DNA of 64,000 bases from Nitzschia sp. pyKryTriq1 (GCA_956465555.1 OY101115.1:682001-746000); one strand, 5' to 3'; counted from the stretch's first letter, positions 40,490 to 51,328 are shown. The notes: a model not told the origin generated them from the letters alone. A program made the numbers and translations.

Positions 40490-41356
40490 CTATGCCATTA
40501 GCAAGCCAAGGATAATCACAGGAGTCGCAAACGGTCCCAAGACCACGCGCATAGCTTTCAGAATACCACCAACGGTACCCTTTACAGAGTTCAAAACACC
40601 CGAAACTAACGCCATTTGAGATTGAAGCTTCTCCTTTCGAGCTAATTGGTGTTGCTTGTCGTACTGTTGACGCAGAAAGTTGTCAGATAATATGGAAGCC
40701 GATTCCTCCACCACAATAAAGGCTTCTTGCGCTCGACCATCTTTGTTCTTGTCCGGATGGACGGCCATGGCTCGATTTCGATACGCTTTTCGAATATCTT
40801 TCATGGTCGTTTCCTTTATAGTGATCCCCGGAATCGTAAAGGACCAGTCCGCCGACCAGGACATCCCCCCGATGATGGGTATACGAATCGTTCGCGACGG
40901 GATCTTGAGATTCCAATTTCGAATTCCCAATACTTTATACAAGTCCTCGTTCTTGGCAGCTTTCAACACCGACTTGACTACTTTCGCATCCTTCTTCTTT
41001 TGTCGCAACGCAGCCTTTTGCTGCTCGGCATTCATCCGATCCAGTTCGGCTTGAAAGGCCCGCTCGCGATCGGCGGCTGTCTGATCGGCACGTTCTTGGG
41101 CTGTTCGTTCCTCTTCCGCTCTTCTCCGTTCTTCAGCCTCCTGTTGCTGCTCTTTTTGACGCTCATAGTAATCATCTTCATGGTAGTATTCATTCTCATG
41201 TTGGTTCTCTTGGTCCTCTTCCAACACTTCCTTGACGTAGTCGGCATAATAGTCGTCGTCATAAGCATGGACTGCAGTGTAGTATTTGGGATGGCAAGTC
41301 AATGCAATTATGGCAATCAATACTATCGATATCCGTCTGTTGGAATTAAATGTCAT
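40490..41356 (-). CDS. ER-type J-domain protein with a split J domain
   Basis: 288 residues from ATG 41356, chosen because the hydrophobic stretch RISIVLIAIIALTC then forms an N-terminal signal peptide (end near TAVHA). Upstream sequence in frame is only a proline run coded by a G/C homopolymer. Mature part: an acidic Tyr-rich segment (YDDDYYADYVKEVLEED), a Glu/Arg/Gln coiled coil, then a J domain. The domain opens with EDLYKVLGIRNW, is interrupted by about 40 residues (PSRTIRIPIIGGMSWSADWSF...), and resumes with MKDIRKAYRNRAMAVHPDKNKDG, so HPD is present. It ends in a hydrophobic tail (VLGPFATPVIILGLLMA). Likely recruits Hsp70/BiP in the ER; the insertion between helices I and II is the odd feature. 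Confidence 0.82.
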   Translation of the reverse strand: MTFNSNRRISIVLIAIIALTCHPKYYTAVHAYDDDYYADYVKEVLEEDQENQHENEYYHEDDYYERQKEQQQEAEERRRAEEERTAQERADQTAADRERAFQAELDRMNAEQQKAALRQKKKDAKVVKSVLKAAKNEDLYKVLGIRNWNLKIPSRTIRIPIIGGMSWSADWSFTIPGITIKETTMKDIRKAYRNRAMAVHPDKNKDGRAQEAFIVVEESASILSDNFLRQQYDKQHQLARKEKLQSQMALVSGVLNSVKGTVGGILKAMRVVLGPFATPVIILGLLMA

Positions 41357-41773
41357 GTTGTAATTCTGAGAAAGTTCAAAAACTGTGTGTGTGTGTGAGG
41401 GGGGGGGGGGGGGGGCTGCGTAGGATCGGTTGAGGGTAGTGGGTACGTATTGTCGAATCTTCGGCACAAAACGCTTCTACTAGTAGGAACGTCAAAATTA
41501 TGCATGCAATGTTCAGTCCACGATTAGACGATTAGAGAAGCACACTCATGTGAGGAAGCATGCAAATGGAGGGGTTTGTAGTTAGTAAAACGTTACAATA
41601 ACAGTGGACAAGAGTATGAGGAGGAGGGAGGAGGTGTCGAACCAACAAAATAGCGAGCTCGTGTAATAGCTGTGAGCTGTGAGATTTTCAAGCTCTCTCT
41701 ACCGGTATGTTCTCTGTCGTCTTGCCGCGTGGAGCCTAAGACAAAAAAGGGGGAGGAAAATGCCAAAATAGTG
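41357..41773. other. Intergenic region with a G17 homopolymer and GT repeat
   Basis: Just upstream of the J-protein start: a short (GT)n run at about 41384-41396, then 17 consecutive G at 41399-41415. On the transcribed strand this is a C17 run in the presumed 5' UTR. No gene between here and the tRNA. Confidence 0.6.
41765..41768 (-). terminator. RNA polymerase III T4 terminator of tRNA-Asp
   Basis: Four T on the minus strand, five bases after the tRNA 3' end; a second T4 run follows a few bases later. Confidence 0.6.
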
Positions 41774-41845
41774 CTCCGACACAGGGAATCGAACCCTGGT
41801 CTCCCGCGTGACAGGCGGGGATACTAGCCACTATACTATGTCGGA
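41774..41845 (-). tRNA. tRNA-Asp (anticodon GTC)
   Basis: 72 nt read on the minus strand. Acceptor TCCGACA pairs with TGTCGGA; G is the discriminator base, as expected for tRNA-Asp. The anticodon arm is CCCGC-CTGTCAC-GCGGG with anticodon GTC, and the T arm holds GGTTCGATTCC, which also serves as the B box. The D arm (TAGTATAGTGGCTAGTAT) contains the A box. No intron. Confidence 0.96.
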
Positions 41846-41935
41846 TTACCTACATTACCGGATTGTACCAGCCTAGAGACTGTAATTTTACTCATTCAAT
41901 GACTTATCATCATATCTCTCATCAACCCGCATCCA

Positions 41936-42176
41936 TGTTGGAGAGTGTTGCTCATGATGATTCGAAGGAATCGAATATTGAGACATGCGGCGAATGATTC
42001 TGTATGATTCTGAAGGATTCAGAGAGAATCGAAGACCCCCGGAGAACATCGGAGAAACGACATGAAGAATGACACACGTTTGACCGAAAGTACATGAGAA
42101 GAAAATAGTAGAGTAGAAGTGCTCATTAATTTTAGTAAGCGAACATTACGCTAAAGAGACACGAGAGTTTGTAACA
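41936..42176 (+). repeat. 5' LTR of the young copia element
   Basis: 241 bp, apparently identical to 44809-45049. Confidence 0.93.
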
Positions 42177-44808
42177 CGCTTCGAAGCGAAAGGTTAAGAC
42201 GAACCTCGTTTGAAGCAACGTTTCGTTACTGAAATTGATCAACAGTTAAGAGCTTGAACACAGAGCTAAGGTAAAGAGAGCTGAGTGGAAATTGTGTCTA
42301 CCAGTTGCTTGAGATATTGTGAGAAGCGAAAGGTCGCTATCACGGATAAAAGAAGACAAGGCGAATCAGCAAGGGGCTTACAACAATAATGAGTAAAGTT
42401 GAAGACAAGGCGATTCGCGTAATTACGTTCAGTGGAAAACAATCTGAATGGGCCGTATGGGAGGCGAAGTTCCTCGCCAAGGCGAACCGAAAGGGATTCA
42501 AGAAAGTCTTGTTGGGCCAAGAGAAGGCGCCAAAGGATGACGAGTCGATTGATGAATCGACCGATGAAGGTAAAGAATCCAAGCGAACTCGTGAGGCTAA
42601 TGAGACAGCCTACGAAGAGATGTTGTTAAGTATCGACGGGACCTCGAAGACAGGACGTGTTGCTTTTAACATTGTGAAACTGAGTAAGACGAAAGACCTC
42701 AAGGAAGGAGATTCGCATCTGGCCTGGACGAAGTTGCGTAATAAATATGCCACGAAAAGTGCGCCATCTCTTTTGGCAATGAAGAGGGAATTTACGAACT
42801 CGCGACTTGTCAACAAGAAAGACGACCCTGACGAATGGATTACTGACCTGGAAGACTTGAGAGTGCAAATGGAAGATCAAGGTTCCATCATGGAGGATAT
42901 GGAGTTTATGATGCACATTCTGAACAACCTGCCAAAGGAATACGAGATCACGCAATCGAAACTCGAAGACAAGCTTGAGATCGAGGAGTTGACGATTGAC
43001 AAAATTCGAACTGAACTGAACCTCAAGTACAAACGAATGTTTCCAAAAGGAGGACAATCGTCAGGAGATGACAATGAAGATACCGCGCTATTCAGCGGCG
43101 GATTCAAGGGAAAATGCAACGGCTGCGGAAAAACCGGACACAAGCGTCAAAACTGCCCGGATAATAAGCAGAGTCGTGGCGGCGGAGGCAGTAAATTCCA
43201 AGGCAATTGTAATCATTGCGGAAAGAAGGGCCATAAAGAAGTAAATTGTTGGTCGAAACATGGAAAACCGGACAAAGCGAATATTGGGTCGGACGGAAAG
43301 AACGATAAAGCGGAAGTCGTACTCACTGCCACCGAACCCCGTGATTTCGCAATCGGAAATGATGAATACGGTCTCAGCGGAAAAGAAATCAAGATGACCA
43401 ACGATACCTGGATCGGTGACAGCGGAGCATCTTGTCATATGACGAACGATTCCACGGGAATGTTCGATACCACTGAAATTGATGAAGAAATCACCATCGG
43501 AAACGGAAAACCGATGAAAGCGACTCGCGTCGGCAAAATCAAGGTCGACGTGATGCAGGAGAACGGTAAAACAGAGCGGATCACAGTGACAAACGTGAAG
43601 CTCGTTCCCGAACTTTATTTCAAGTTATTCAGTATTACTGCAGCTTTGGACAAAGGTTTCAAGATTGGAAACGAAACCATGCCTTTTCTTGGGCTATTCA
43701 AAAAACCACGCGAGCGATACAAAGAGAGATGAATTGGGAATCATTTTTATCGCATTATACGTCGACGATTGTTTGTGCATTGGCGACAAAGCGGCGATTG
43801 ATGATCTCATCAAACAATTGCAAAACAAGAATTTGAATTTGAAAGTCGATGAAGAGCTGAAGGATTATTTGAGCTGCGAAATCCACTTCTCGAAAGATAA
43901 GAAAAGTGCGATTCTCCATCAAGCACATATTTTGAAGAGTCTACGAAAGGAATTCGAAGATGAAGTTAAAGATCTACAAGAGTATAAAACGCCCGGAACG
44001 CCTGGTCAAGGAATGACTCGAGGCGATGGAAAGGTTTCGGTGACCAAGGAAGAACAACGACGTTATCGAATGGGAGTCGGAAAGTTGCTTTATTTAGTGA
44101 AGCACACTCGCCCCGATATTGCAAATGCTGTTCGCGAATTATCCAAGATGTTGGATTGCACGAATTTGATGGCGATGAAAGAAATGAAACGAGTCATCAA
44201 ATATGTTTTGGACACCGAAGACTACGGATTAAAAATCGCGCCAATTACAAAAGGAAACGAGAAGATGCTCGATATTATTGTGTTTTGCGACAGCGATTTT
44301 GCAGGAGACAAAGAAACAAGGATCTCGGTAGCCGGATACATTGTGTACCTCTGCGGCGTACCGATCACTTGGAGGAGCCGAGCGATGAGGCATGTGACAT
44401 TGAGCTCTAGCGAAGCAGAATATGTCAGTTTAAGTGAGGCGGCCAAAGAAGTGAAGTTCATTGTTCAAGTTATCGAATCGATGGGTATTGAAGTCGAAAA
44501 GCCGGTGACGATTCGAGTCGACAACATTGGAGCTATTTTCATGGCCAATAATGTGACAACATCCCCTCGAACCAAGCATGTAGACGTCAGGTACAGATAC
44601 GTCAATGCGTTGATCGACGAAGAAGGATTGGTGACGATTAAATTTGTCAAGAGTGAAGAGAATAACAGCGATGGTTTTACGAAGAACTTGAGTGGAGACC
44701 TGCATGATAAACACAAGGTCAAGTTTCTCGCCGACCGACGTGATATTGAAAATATCGGCAAAAACGAAATTCGCGATTTGGATGAGGATCAAGTCGCAAC
44801 AGGAAGGG

Positions 44809-45049
44809 TGTTGGAGAGTGTTGCTCATGATGATTCGAAGGAATCGAATATTGAGACATGCGGCGAATGATTCTGTATGATTCTGAAGGATTCAGAGAGA
44901 ATCGAAGACCCCCGGAGAACATCGGAGAAACGACATGAAGAATGACACACGTTTGACCGAAAGTACATGAGAAGAAAATAGTAGAGTAGAAGTGCTCATT
45001 AATTTTAGTAAGCGAACATTACGCTAAAGAGACACGAGAGTTTGTAACA
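44809..45049 (+). repeat. 3' LTR of the young copia element
   Basis: 241 bp, apparently identical to 41936-42176. The genomic DNA after it resumes with the CATCCA duplication and a GTACCGGTAC motif. Confidence 0.93.
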
Positions 45050-45307
45050 CATCCATCGTACCGGTACAGTTGCCAGTATGATGCTGGAACTATTGCAGAT
45101 AATTCATGAAGAAGTCAGAAAAGAAAAGAATAAATACTGTATGGAATACGAGAAATAGAAATCTAGATTTTCATACTCGAGGTTGAATGGTATTTGTTGT
45201 CATGACGATTTACAAAAGCGTTGGATTAAAAGTTACTACCGGTACTTACTAGTAGAGAGTATGAATTTCTTGCGTGCCATGATAATATGAACGAATGTAA
45301 CCAGAGT

Positions 45308-47047
45308 CTAGAAAGCTCCCCCCGACAAGAAAGCTTTCAACATTTCCAAACTTCCCTCAGGCTGATCAGTTGGAACCATATGTCCCGCATCGTACACTTG
45401 AAGGAATGTTAGGCTTTTGGCGGTACGCGCTAGACCCTTGCCGTCGCTCCAGTCATGCGGCTCGGCAGCGTTGAATTCATCCTTGTGGGACCAGTCCAAT
45501 CCCAAGGTCCACGCCTTGTTTCCAAGATAGTTGCAGATGAAGTCGACATCACCAGTGTAGATTAAAGCAGGGAATCCAGCGTCCAACAAGTCGGCCACGT
45601 AGTGGCTGAAATCTTTCATCCAGTCGGTGTGGAACTTCATGTTGATTCCAAAGTTGCACGATTGCCAGTTGTGAGTATGTTTCTCATCCACACCCAAAGC
45701 TTGCTTGGTGGATTCCAGATTCAAGAAATCTCCAACCGCAGAGAAATCATAGCAAAGAGGTGGCTTTTCGCACTTTTTGCGAATATCATAGGGGTTCAGT
45801 CCGGTGGCTTGGTAGGGGGATGTCAATCCCGTGTTACAGATAACAAAGGCCGACTGACAGGCAAAGACATTCAGTGGCCCATTCCCAGCATTGCACTGGT
45901 GGATCAAGGCGGTGCACTTGGGGACAACGGCCTTCATCGCCTCGTACTCGTCCTCGCTGACGACTTGGATGTGATGAGAGTTGTTCCAAACCATTTCGGG
46001 GTACCATTTGTATTGCTCTTCGGGGTTGGTGAGTCCATTGCCGATAGCCAAACCAGCCAGGTTCAAGTTGATAGTTTTATCCGTGGGATGCAGGTTTCCT
46101 TCCCAGACGCGGTGCGTAATGGCTGGGACGTAGTGCTGCAATAGAAAAAGAAAGATTACAGTCAGTGTCAGAAAGGAACCATCGACAGCATCATGACAGC
46201 TCGAGAACTACGACTGAGTACTTCTACTTACACCAGCATACGATTCTCCAATAATATATAGGGGAGACTTGGCATATTCGGGGTGCGTTTGGAAAAATGC
46301 CTGCAAAAAGAAATAAGCATCTTCGCTAACCATTTCTTCGCCGCTGTCGTTTTCGTCCCCATACGAATAGCCGACGCCAGCTGGCTGGTCCAACCACAGT
46401 ACGTGAGCTGCCTCTGTCCAACTGTTAGGATTGACAGTGGTCGTTTTACCGTCAGGATTGACACTGCAGGGGCCGTTCTCGGTGAGAAGAGCCAAGGTCG
46501 ACGAGCAACCTGGTCCTCCAGTGAGCCACACGACGAACGGAATTTCTTCTTGAGAGACGTTCTCGTCTTGGTTGCGCTTCTCGAACATCCAGAAAAAAAG
46601 GTGCTTGTCTTCTCCGTTTTCATCATACTTGGATCCCTTGATGTCCATGTATCCACTGATGGACTTGGAGCTGGCGTCGCAAATATCCGAATTCCCCTGG
46701 TCCGTTTCCTTCAAGTGGTGAACGCGGTCCTCGAAGAACCGGAAGTATCCAGGTTCATCATTATGATTATCCTCATCATCGGGACTGCACTGAAAGACTC
46801 CAGGGGGCAGTTGCTTGGACTGTTCCGCGCTCACACACACGGGAGGGACCGCCTGACACTCGCACCACACGCAGGAATCACCCGATTCATCCTTGCTGTC
46901 TTTGCACTGACGTTCGTCGCGGACGACATTGCACGCTGAGACCGCTTCCTCGGTCAAGGACTTGGAAAGCTCAAGAGTGGCCGTCGTCTCTGCCGAAACG
47001 AGAGAGGCGAGGGAAAGCAAGGCAAGGCTAGTAAACTTCATGGTCAT
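45308..47047 (-). CDS. Serine carboxypeptidase family S10 (cathepsin A/CPY-like)
   Basis: Two exons, 46232-47047 and 45308-46135, joined across a 96-nt phase-0 intron (GTAAGT...GCAG), giving 547 residues. The join rebuilds GESYAGHYVPA, the nucleophile motif (Ser269), which confirms the splice. Signal peptide MKFTSLALLSLASLVSA precedes a Cys-rich segment (CVWCECQAVPPVC). Other hallmarks: WLTGGPGCSS, WLDQPAGVGYSY, GNGLTNPEEQY, the catalytic Asp in GDVDFICNYLG and the His in DAGHMVPTDQP. S10 enzymes remove C-terminal residues at acidic pH in the vacuole or lysosome. A second ATG lies two codons downstream (47041). The Cys-rich N-terminal insert is not typical of yeast CPY. Confidence 0.94.
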
Positions 47048-47680
47048 TCCAAGAAAGACTTTTAGTGTTGGCTGTTTTTTGTTTGTTTGGAAAAAGTGGT
47101 ATTCCCACGAATAGTAAGATCTTGAAACTTTCGGCTTTCCGAAGCTTGGAGAAGGTGGCGGGATCAAGTAGTCGTCGAAGATGGGATGGCGGGATCGGTG
47201 ATGGATCGCACGTCACATACGGTGCACCTCTCCCGTACTGAAGTCGTCGTAGAATCCACGTGTATCTTCACTCAACGGCTTTCGTTCTCACCACGCGTCG
47301 ATTTTTTTAGCCCGTGCTTATTTTGACATCACGAATGAATCACGAGAACATCGATCGTCGCGTCGTACCGGTATCGTACGTATCGTCGTCGCAGTCTGGT
47401 CTCGTCGTCGTCGCGATCACCATCTTACTGTGTAGCGCGAGCGAGCGAGCACGCTATAGCATGACCCCTCCGACAATGAGTGTCCTTAGTTCAAACGATC
47501 TCTATGCTATATTTTCGCAAATTCATATCATAGTTCTACCTATTTAGAAGTTCAGGAGATGTATCCCACCACCATAGTTCTTGTACAATCTATTGATAAT
47601 GTACTTTTCTTGAGAAGTAAAACTGGCAGTAGTATCTGGCCTGAGTCAGTCGACCGGTGTTCGTTTGGCTTCAGTCATGT
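47048..47680. other. Intergenic region upstream of the S10 gene
   Basis: Holds TACCGGTATCGTACG-type motifs (47367-47381) and GCGAGCGAGC (47438-47450). A 77-codon frame at 47314 has no family signal and is not accepted. Confidence 0.4.
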
Positions 47681-48256
47681 TCATTCATTGTTGTTCGAGG
47701 AGTCGCCAGCGTCTTCCATAGCAGCAGCAGCAGTAGTAGCAACAGCAGCAGCGAAAGGATCTACCGCCCAGATGGGAAGAGGTAAATGTTTCGGTTTCCA
47801 CATCGACAAAAACTCCATTTCACTACTCTTGGAAGGAGATTGGGTGTTCTTGGAATCAGTAGTAGGCGCAGACCACTCGAATGAAAGCAAGACGGAATCG
47901 GAGTCTTGTTCTGCTTCCTTTTCTCTATTGCTAGATATTGTGGATGTGATCGTGGTTTGATCATGGGTCGCCACGGCCAACTGAAAACACTCTAGAATGG
48001 CATCATCCTTCCACTGGAGTCCCTCGGGAGGCTGTTCTAATTTTTTCCGCGGAACTTGACCAGGATCATCAAAGAACGGTACATCTGCCAAGAGCGAGGA
48101 CTCGTCGTCGACGTCGTCATCATCATCATCAGCATCATCGTTGCCTTGGTCATCGTCGCTGCCGTTGTTTTCCGGCAAAGGAACCATTTCGTTGTCCTCG
48201 TCGTCGTGCTCGGAAGATTGTTGGGGGCTGGCCGAATTATCCTTCATGTCGCCCAT
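47681..48256 (-). CDS. Acidic protein, possibly SMN-like
   Basis: 191 residues, single exon. The first 50 residues are almost all Asp, Glu, Asn and Ser (a run of Asp codons near 48110-48130). The central stretch EGLQWKDDAILECFQLAVATHD resembles the Gemin2-binding helix of SMN proteins (W-D-D, then a hydrophobic heptad ending AVA). A later ordered block is MWKPKHLPLPIWAVDPFAAAV, Pro/Trp-rich, then Ala-rich. The Tyr/Gly box that SMN uses to oligomerise is not present, nor is a Tudor domain. If SMN-like, it would act in snRNP assembly; this is a weak motif-based suggestion. No signal or membrane span. Confidence 0.55.
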   Translation of the reverse strand: MGDMKDNSASPQQSSEHDDEDNEMVPLPENNGSDDDQGNDDADDDDDDVDDESSLLADVPFFDDPGQVPRKKLEQPPEGLQWKDDAILECFQLAVATHDQTTITSTISSNREKEAEQDSDSVLLSFEWSAPTTDSKNTQSPSKSSEMEFLSMWKPKHLPLPIWAVDPFAAAVATTAAAAMEDAGDSSNNNE

Positions 48257-48784
48257 GTTGCATCAACATCCAGTCAGTCAAAGACTAAAACCACTCTTGA
48301 CGTGTGACAACTTTCACTCTGTTCGAGAGTGTCCACAGCACCGGTGGTACGGATCATTACTTCGTACCGGTACTTGTTTTGACTGTAGGAGCAAGCAGAT
48401 GATATCTTCATGGTCGGAGCAGGTCGGAGGTCGAACTTTTGTCGCGGCTTAGCTTGGGTTGATATGGTTCGATTTCAGACGCTGGAGGCCTGCGGCGGGA
48501 GCTTCCTGGAGCAAAACTCGACTTAGAGGACTCCATCAATGACTGACCGGCGCAAATTTCGAGGATGCCCGCCCACCACTTCCCTCGAAAATATCCAAAA
48601 AAGATCATGATGATAGGTCGACGATGGAGATATTATTTACCACATTTCAAGTTTCAGGCTTTTGCTAATAAAACAATCACCGACTGCAACTCCTACCAAT
48701 GAATGCACCCCGACTTTTGATGCAGGTCTATATACTACTGTAGCACAGGAAACTTCTAGTTTCGATACATCTCATAAATTCAAC
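48257..48784. promoter_or_regulatory. Bidirectional promoter between the acidic protein and MLH1
   Basis: Divergent spacer with a GTAC cluster at 48340-48376 (ACCGGTGGTACGG and CGTACCGGTACTTG). An upstream ATG at about 48699 is out of frame with the MLH1 start at 48785. Confidence 0.5.
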
Positions 48785-51328
48785 ATGTCCGATCAACAAG
48801 CCTCGTCCTCCGAAAGAAGCGCCCGCAGTATTAGTCCACGCGCCATTTCCGTCCTCCCCCAAGAAGTCGTCGATCAAATTGCCGCGGGAGAGGTAGTGCA
48901 ACGCCCCGCGTCCGTCGTCAAGGAGCTCTTGGAAAACTGTCTCGATGCTGGGAGTACCCATATTATTGTTTCTGTCGAAAAGGGAGGCCTGGCCAAACTC
49001 ACGATATCGGACAATGGCTGTGGCATTCCAAAATCCGACTTGGTGCTGGCGGCAACGCGGCATGCCACAAGCAAGTTGCGGAATGTTCAAGACTTTCACA
49101 CCCTCGACACTTATGGATTCCGAGGAGAAGCCTTGGCAAGTATCAGTATGGTCAGTAATTTGACGATCACTACTCGCATCGAGTCCTCGCCGGTGGCCTA
49201 CACGCAAAGCTATCGCAACGGTGTTCCTACCTCGACCCAGCCTCGACCAGGCGCTCGAAAACCTGGAACCACGCTGGTCGTCCAAGACCTCTTTCACAAT
49301 GTCCCGCATCGTTTACGGACCTATAGTAAACGAGAAAGTGACGAGTATAACAACATTTTGGCGGTGGTCCAGCACTATGCAATTCGGTATCCACACTGCG
49401 GATTTTGTCTAGAACGAAAACATCATCAAAAGGGAAATTTGGTAGATGTCAACACCAGCCAAATACCTCAAGTACAGGCACTGGCCAACAAAAAAGCAAG
49501 CAATCAAGAAGTTTCGAAGGAGGAACTCGTTGCGGCCACCAAAGCCATCATGGCGCATGTGTTGGAACCCAATGTTGAATCGCAGTTATTGCATTTCGAG
49601 TCGTCTTCACTGCTAGCAGTAGGAAGCGATGACAAAGACTTTACGTATCAAGCAGAAGTCTATTGCTCGCTACCAAGCTACACTGTCAAGAAATCACAAT
49701 TTGTATTGTTTCTGAACAATCGATTGGTGGATCTGCCGCCATTGAAACGATCCCTGGAAGATGTGTACTCGGCATTTGTTGGTAATAGTAAACAGCAATC
49801 GTCGTCCAAGCCCCTTTTGGTCGTGACTGTATCCGTCCCCGGAACTCAAGTCGACGTCAATGTGCATCCTTCCAAACGTCAAGTGGCTTTGATGTATCAA
49901 GAGGAACTATGCACGGCGTTGGCGACAAAATTGAAGACTGCTTTGCACGATGCAGGTCAGACGTTCCAGTGTCAATCAGTCGCCCCGCCTAGAGCTAATA
50001 GTACGACCGCGGTCAAAAATCCCTTCGCCAAGAAACGAAAGGCGAATAATGAACCATCTACGAGTATTCAGAAAAACGATGGCAACAACACTGGTGAAGA
50101 AGAAGAAGAAGAAGAAGAAGAAGACGAGAAAGACAAACTAGAAGAACGTCCACCGAAACGACCTGCTTCCAAAAAGCCCCTGCCCTCGCGACTTGTCCGC
50201 ACGAGTAAAGCCACTCCGGTAGGTGCGATTGAACCGTTTTTGGTGTCCACCCAGATGTCAAGTACGCCTACTGATGGTGGCCGATCGCAGACCCAGGATT
50301 CTTCAGCCAGTGAAGAAGCAATACCCATTGATACTACGGGCTATAATACTTTGACTGCGCACAAACCAGACTGCCCACTATCGACAGCTGACTTGTCACA
50401 GCCCGGTGCATTTGCTATCCAATGTATCTGCCGCCCTGCCACATTGTCCTCTCCAGCCGCAGCGGTCTTGGTCAAACGACCCGTGGTTCGACCCAAACGA
50501 GTTATTCCTACCAAATGCTCCTATTCTTCCGTCGGTTCGCTTCGTCGGCGAGTCAACAAACACATGGACACTGCCCTGGCCAAGGATTTGCGGGACGCCT
50601 ATTTTGTGGGTGTCATGTCGCCCTTTCGGTCGTTGGTTCAGTGTGGTGAACGTCTTATGATGATTCAACACATGGAATTGGCCAAGGAACTCTTCTACCA
50701 GCTAGCCCTGGCCCGATTCGGGGGAGCCACTGTGGCACAATTGGGAGATGGGGGAGTGGATGGCGTCAATATCCAAACAGTCATTGCGCAGGCCATACAA
50801 TTGGAGGACGATTTGGTCATGTTGTTCCAAGAATCATCTTCGCCCAATTCACAATGGGAGGCGCTCGAATCACGACAGGATCTACTCGAGACCAACCCGA
50901 CGAACCAGCACTTGGCCCAACAGGCGACATCGTGTCTAGTCGATCACATAGATATGTTGGAAGAATACTTTGGTATTCGCATCGAGAAATCTCCAGACGA
51001 GGATGGTCAAGTGCTGTTGACTGGACTCCCCGTCTTGTTGGATGGGCACATCCCAGAACCGCATGGCCTCGCTATATTTTTGTTGCGACTGGCCACACGT
51101 GTCGATTGGGAGGAAGAACGGCCTTGCTTTCAAGGAATTTGTCGAGAATTGGGAAACTACTATGCCTTGTTGCCCACAAATCCAGACGACATGGAAGTGT
51201 ACGTGAGACACACCTTGTTTCCGGCCATTTCCTATTTGCTCCTCCCCCCAGAGCATTTGCAAACCGACGGGTCCTTTACCGTCATGACCAAATTGTCCAC
51301 TCTGTACAAAGTCTTTGAACGTTGCTAA
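48785..51328 (+). CDS. MLH1: DNA mismatch repair protein MLH1
   Basis: 847 residues from the ATG at 48785 (AACATGTCC), intronless; the frame upstream has no ATG. GHKL ATPase motifs are intact: ELLENCLDAGS (about 47-57), SDNGCGI (about 75-81) and GFRGEAL (111-117), then GTTLVVQDLFHNVPHR. The transducer domain has FLNNRLVDLPPLKRSLEDVY and NVHPSKRQV. A long Glu-rich linker (from a GAA tract at about 50095-50124) joins the C-terminal dimerisation domain. The protein ends KVFERC, the conserved MLH1 terminus whose last residue contacts the PMS1/PMS2 endonuclease site. It acts in the nucleus with a PMS partner after MutS recognition. Identification is firm. Confidence 0.97.
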   Translation: MSDQQASSSERSARSISPRAISVLPQEVVDQIAAGEVVQRPASVVKELLENCLDAGSTHIIVSVEKGGLAKLTISDNGCGIPKSDLVLAATRHATSKLRNVQDFHTLDTYGFRGEALASISMVSNLTITTRIESSPVAYTQSYRNGVPTSTQPRPGARKPGTTLVVQDLFHNVPHRLRTYSKRESDEYNNILAVVQHYAIRYPHCGFCLERKHHQKGNLVDVNTSQIPQVQALANKKASNQEVSKEELVAATKAIMAHVLEPNVESQLLHFESSSLLAVGSDDKDFTYQAEVYCSLPSYTVKKSQFVLFLNNRLVDLPPLKRSLEDVYSAFVGNSKQQSSSKPLLVVTVSVPGTQVDVNVHPSKRQVALMYQEELCTALATKLKTALHDAGQTFQCQSVAPPRANSTTAVKNPFAKKRKANNEPSTSIQKNDGNNTGEEEEEEEEEDEKDKLEERPPKRPASKKPLPSRLVRTSKATPVGAIEPFLVSTQMSSTPTDGGRSQTQDSSASEEAIPIDTTGYNTLTAHKPDCPLSTADLSQPGAFAIQCICRPATLSSPAAAVLVKRPVVRPKRVIPTKCSYSSVGSLRRRVNKHMDTALAKDLRDAYFVGVMSPFRSLVQCGERLMMIQHMELAKELFYQLALARFGGATVAQLGDGGVDGVNIQTVIAQAIQLEDDLVMLFQESSSPNSQWEALESRQDLLETNPTNQHLAQQATSCLVDHIDMLEEYFGIRIEKSPDEDGQVLLTGLPVLLDGHIPEPHGLAIFLLRLATRVDWEEERPCFQGICRELGNYYALLPTNPDDMEVYVRHTLFPAISYLLLPPEHLQTDGSFTVMTKLSTLYKVFERC

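Larger units (their letters stand above)
41936..45049 (+). mobile_element. Young, broken Ty1/copia LTR element beside tRNA-Asp
   Basis: Two LTRs of 241 bp (41936-42176 and 44809-45049), TGTTGG...AACA, appear identical by eye, so insertion is recent. A 6-bp duplication CATCCA flanks it (41930-41935, 45050-45055). Parts in order: gag from about 42390, with two CCHC zinc knuckles (CNGCGKTGHKRQNC and CNHCGKKGHKEVNC); an aspartic protease motif DSGASCHM near 43420; and the end of reverse transcriptase with RNase H from about 43750 (SSSEAEYVSLSEAAKEV). A purine tract AGGAAGGG precedes the 3' LTR. The integrase and most of the reverse transcriptase are not seen, so the element is broken, with about one large break. 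Confidence 0.93.

Noticed and set aside
47314-47547. 77-codon plus-strand frame with a hydrophobic stretch
   Set aside because: No family, poor context, in a promoter-type region.
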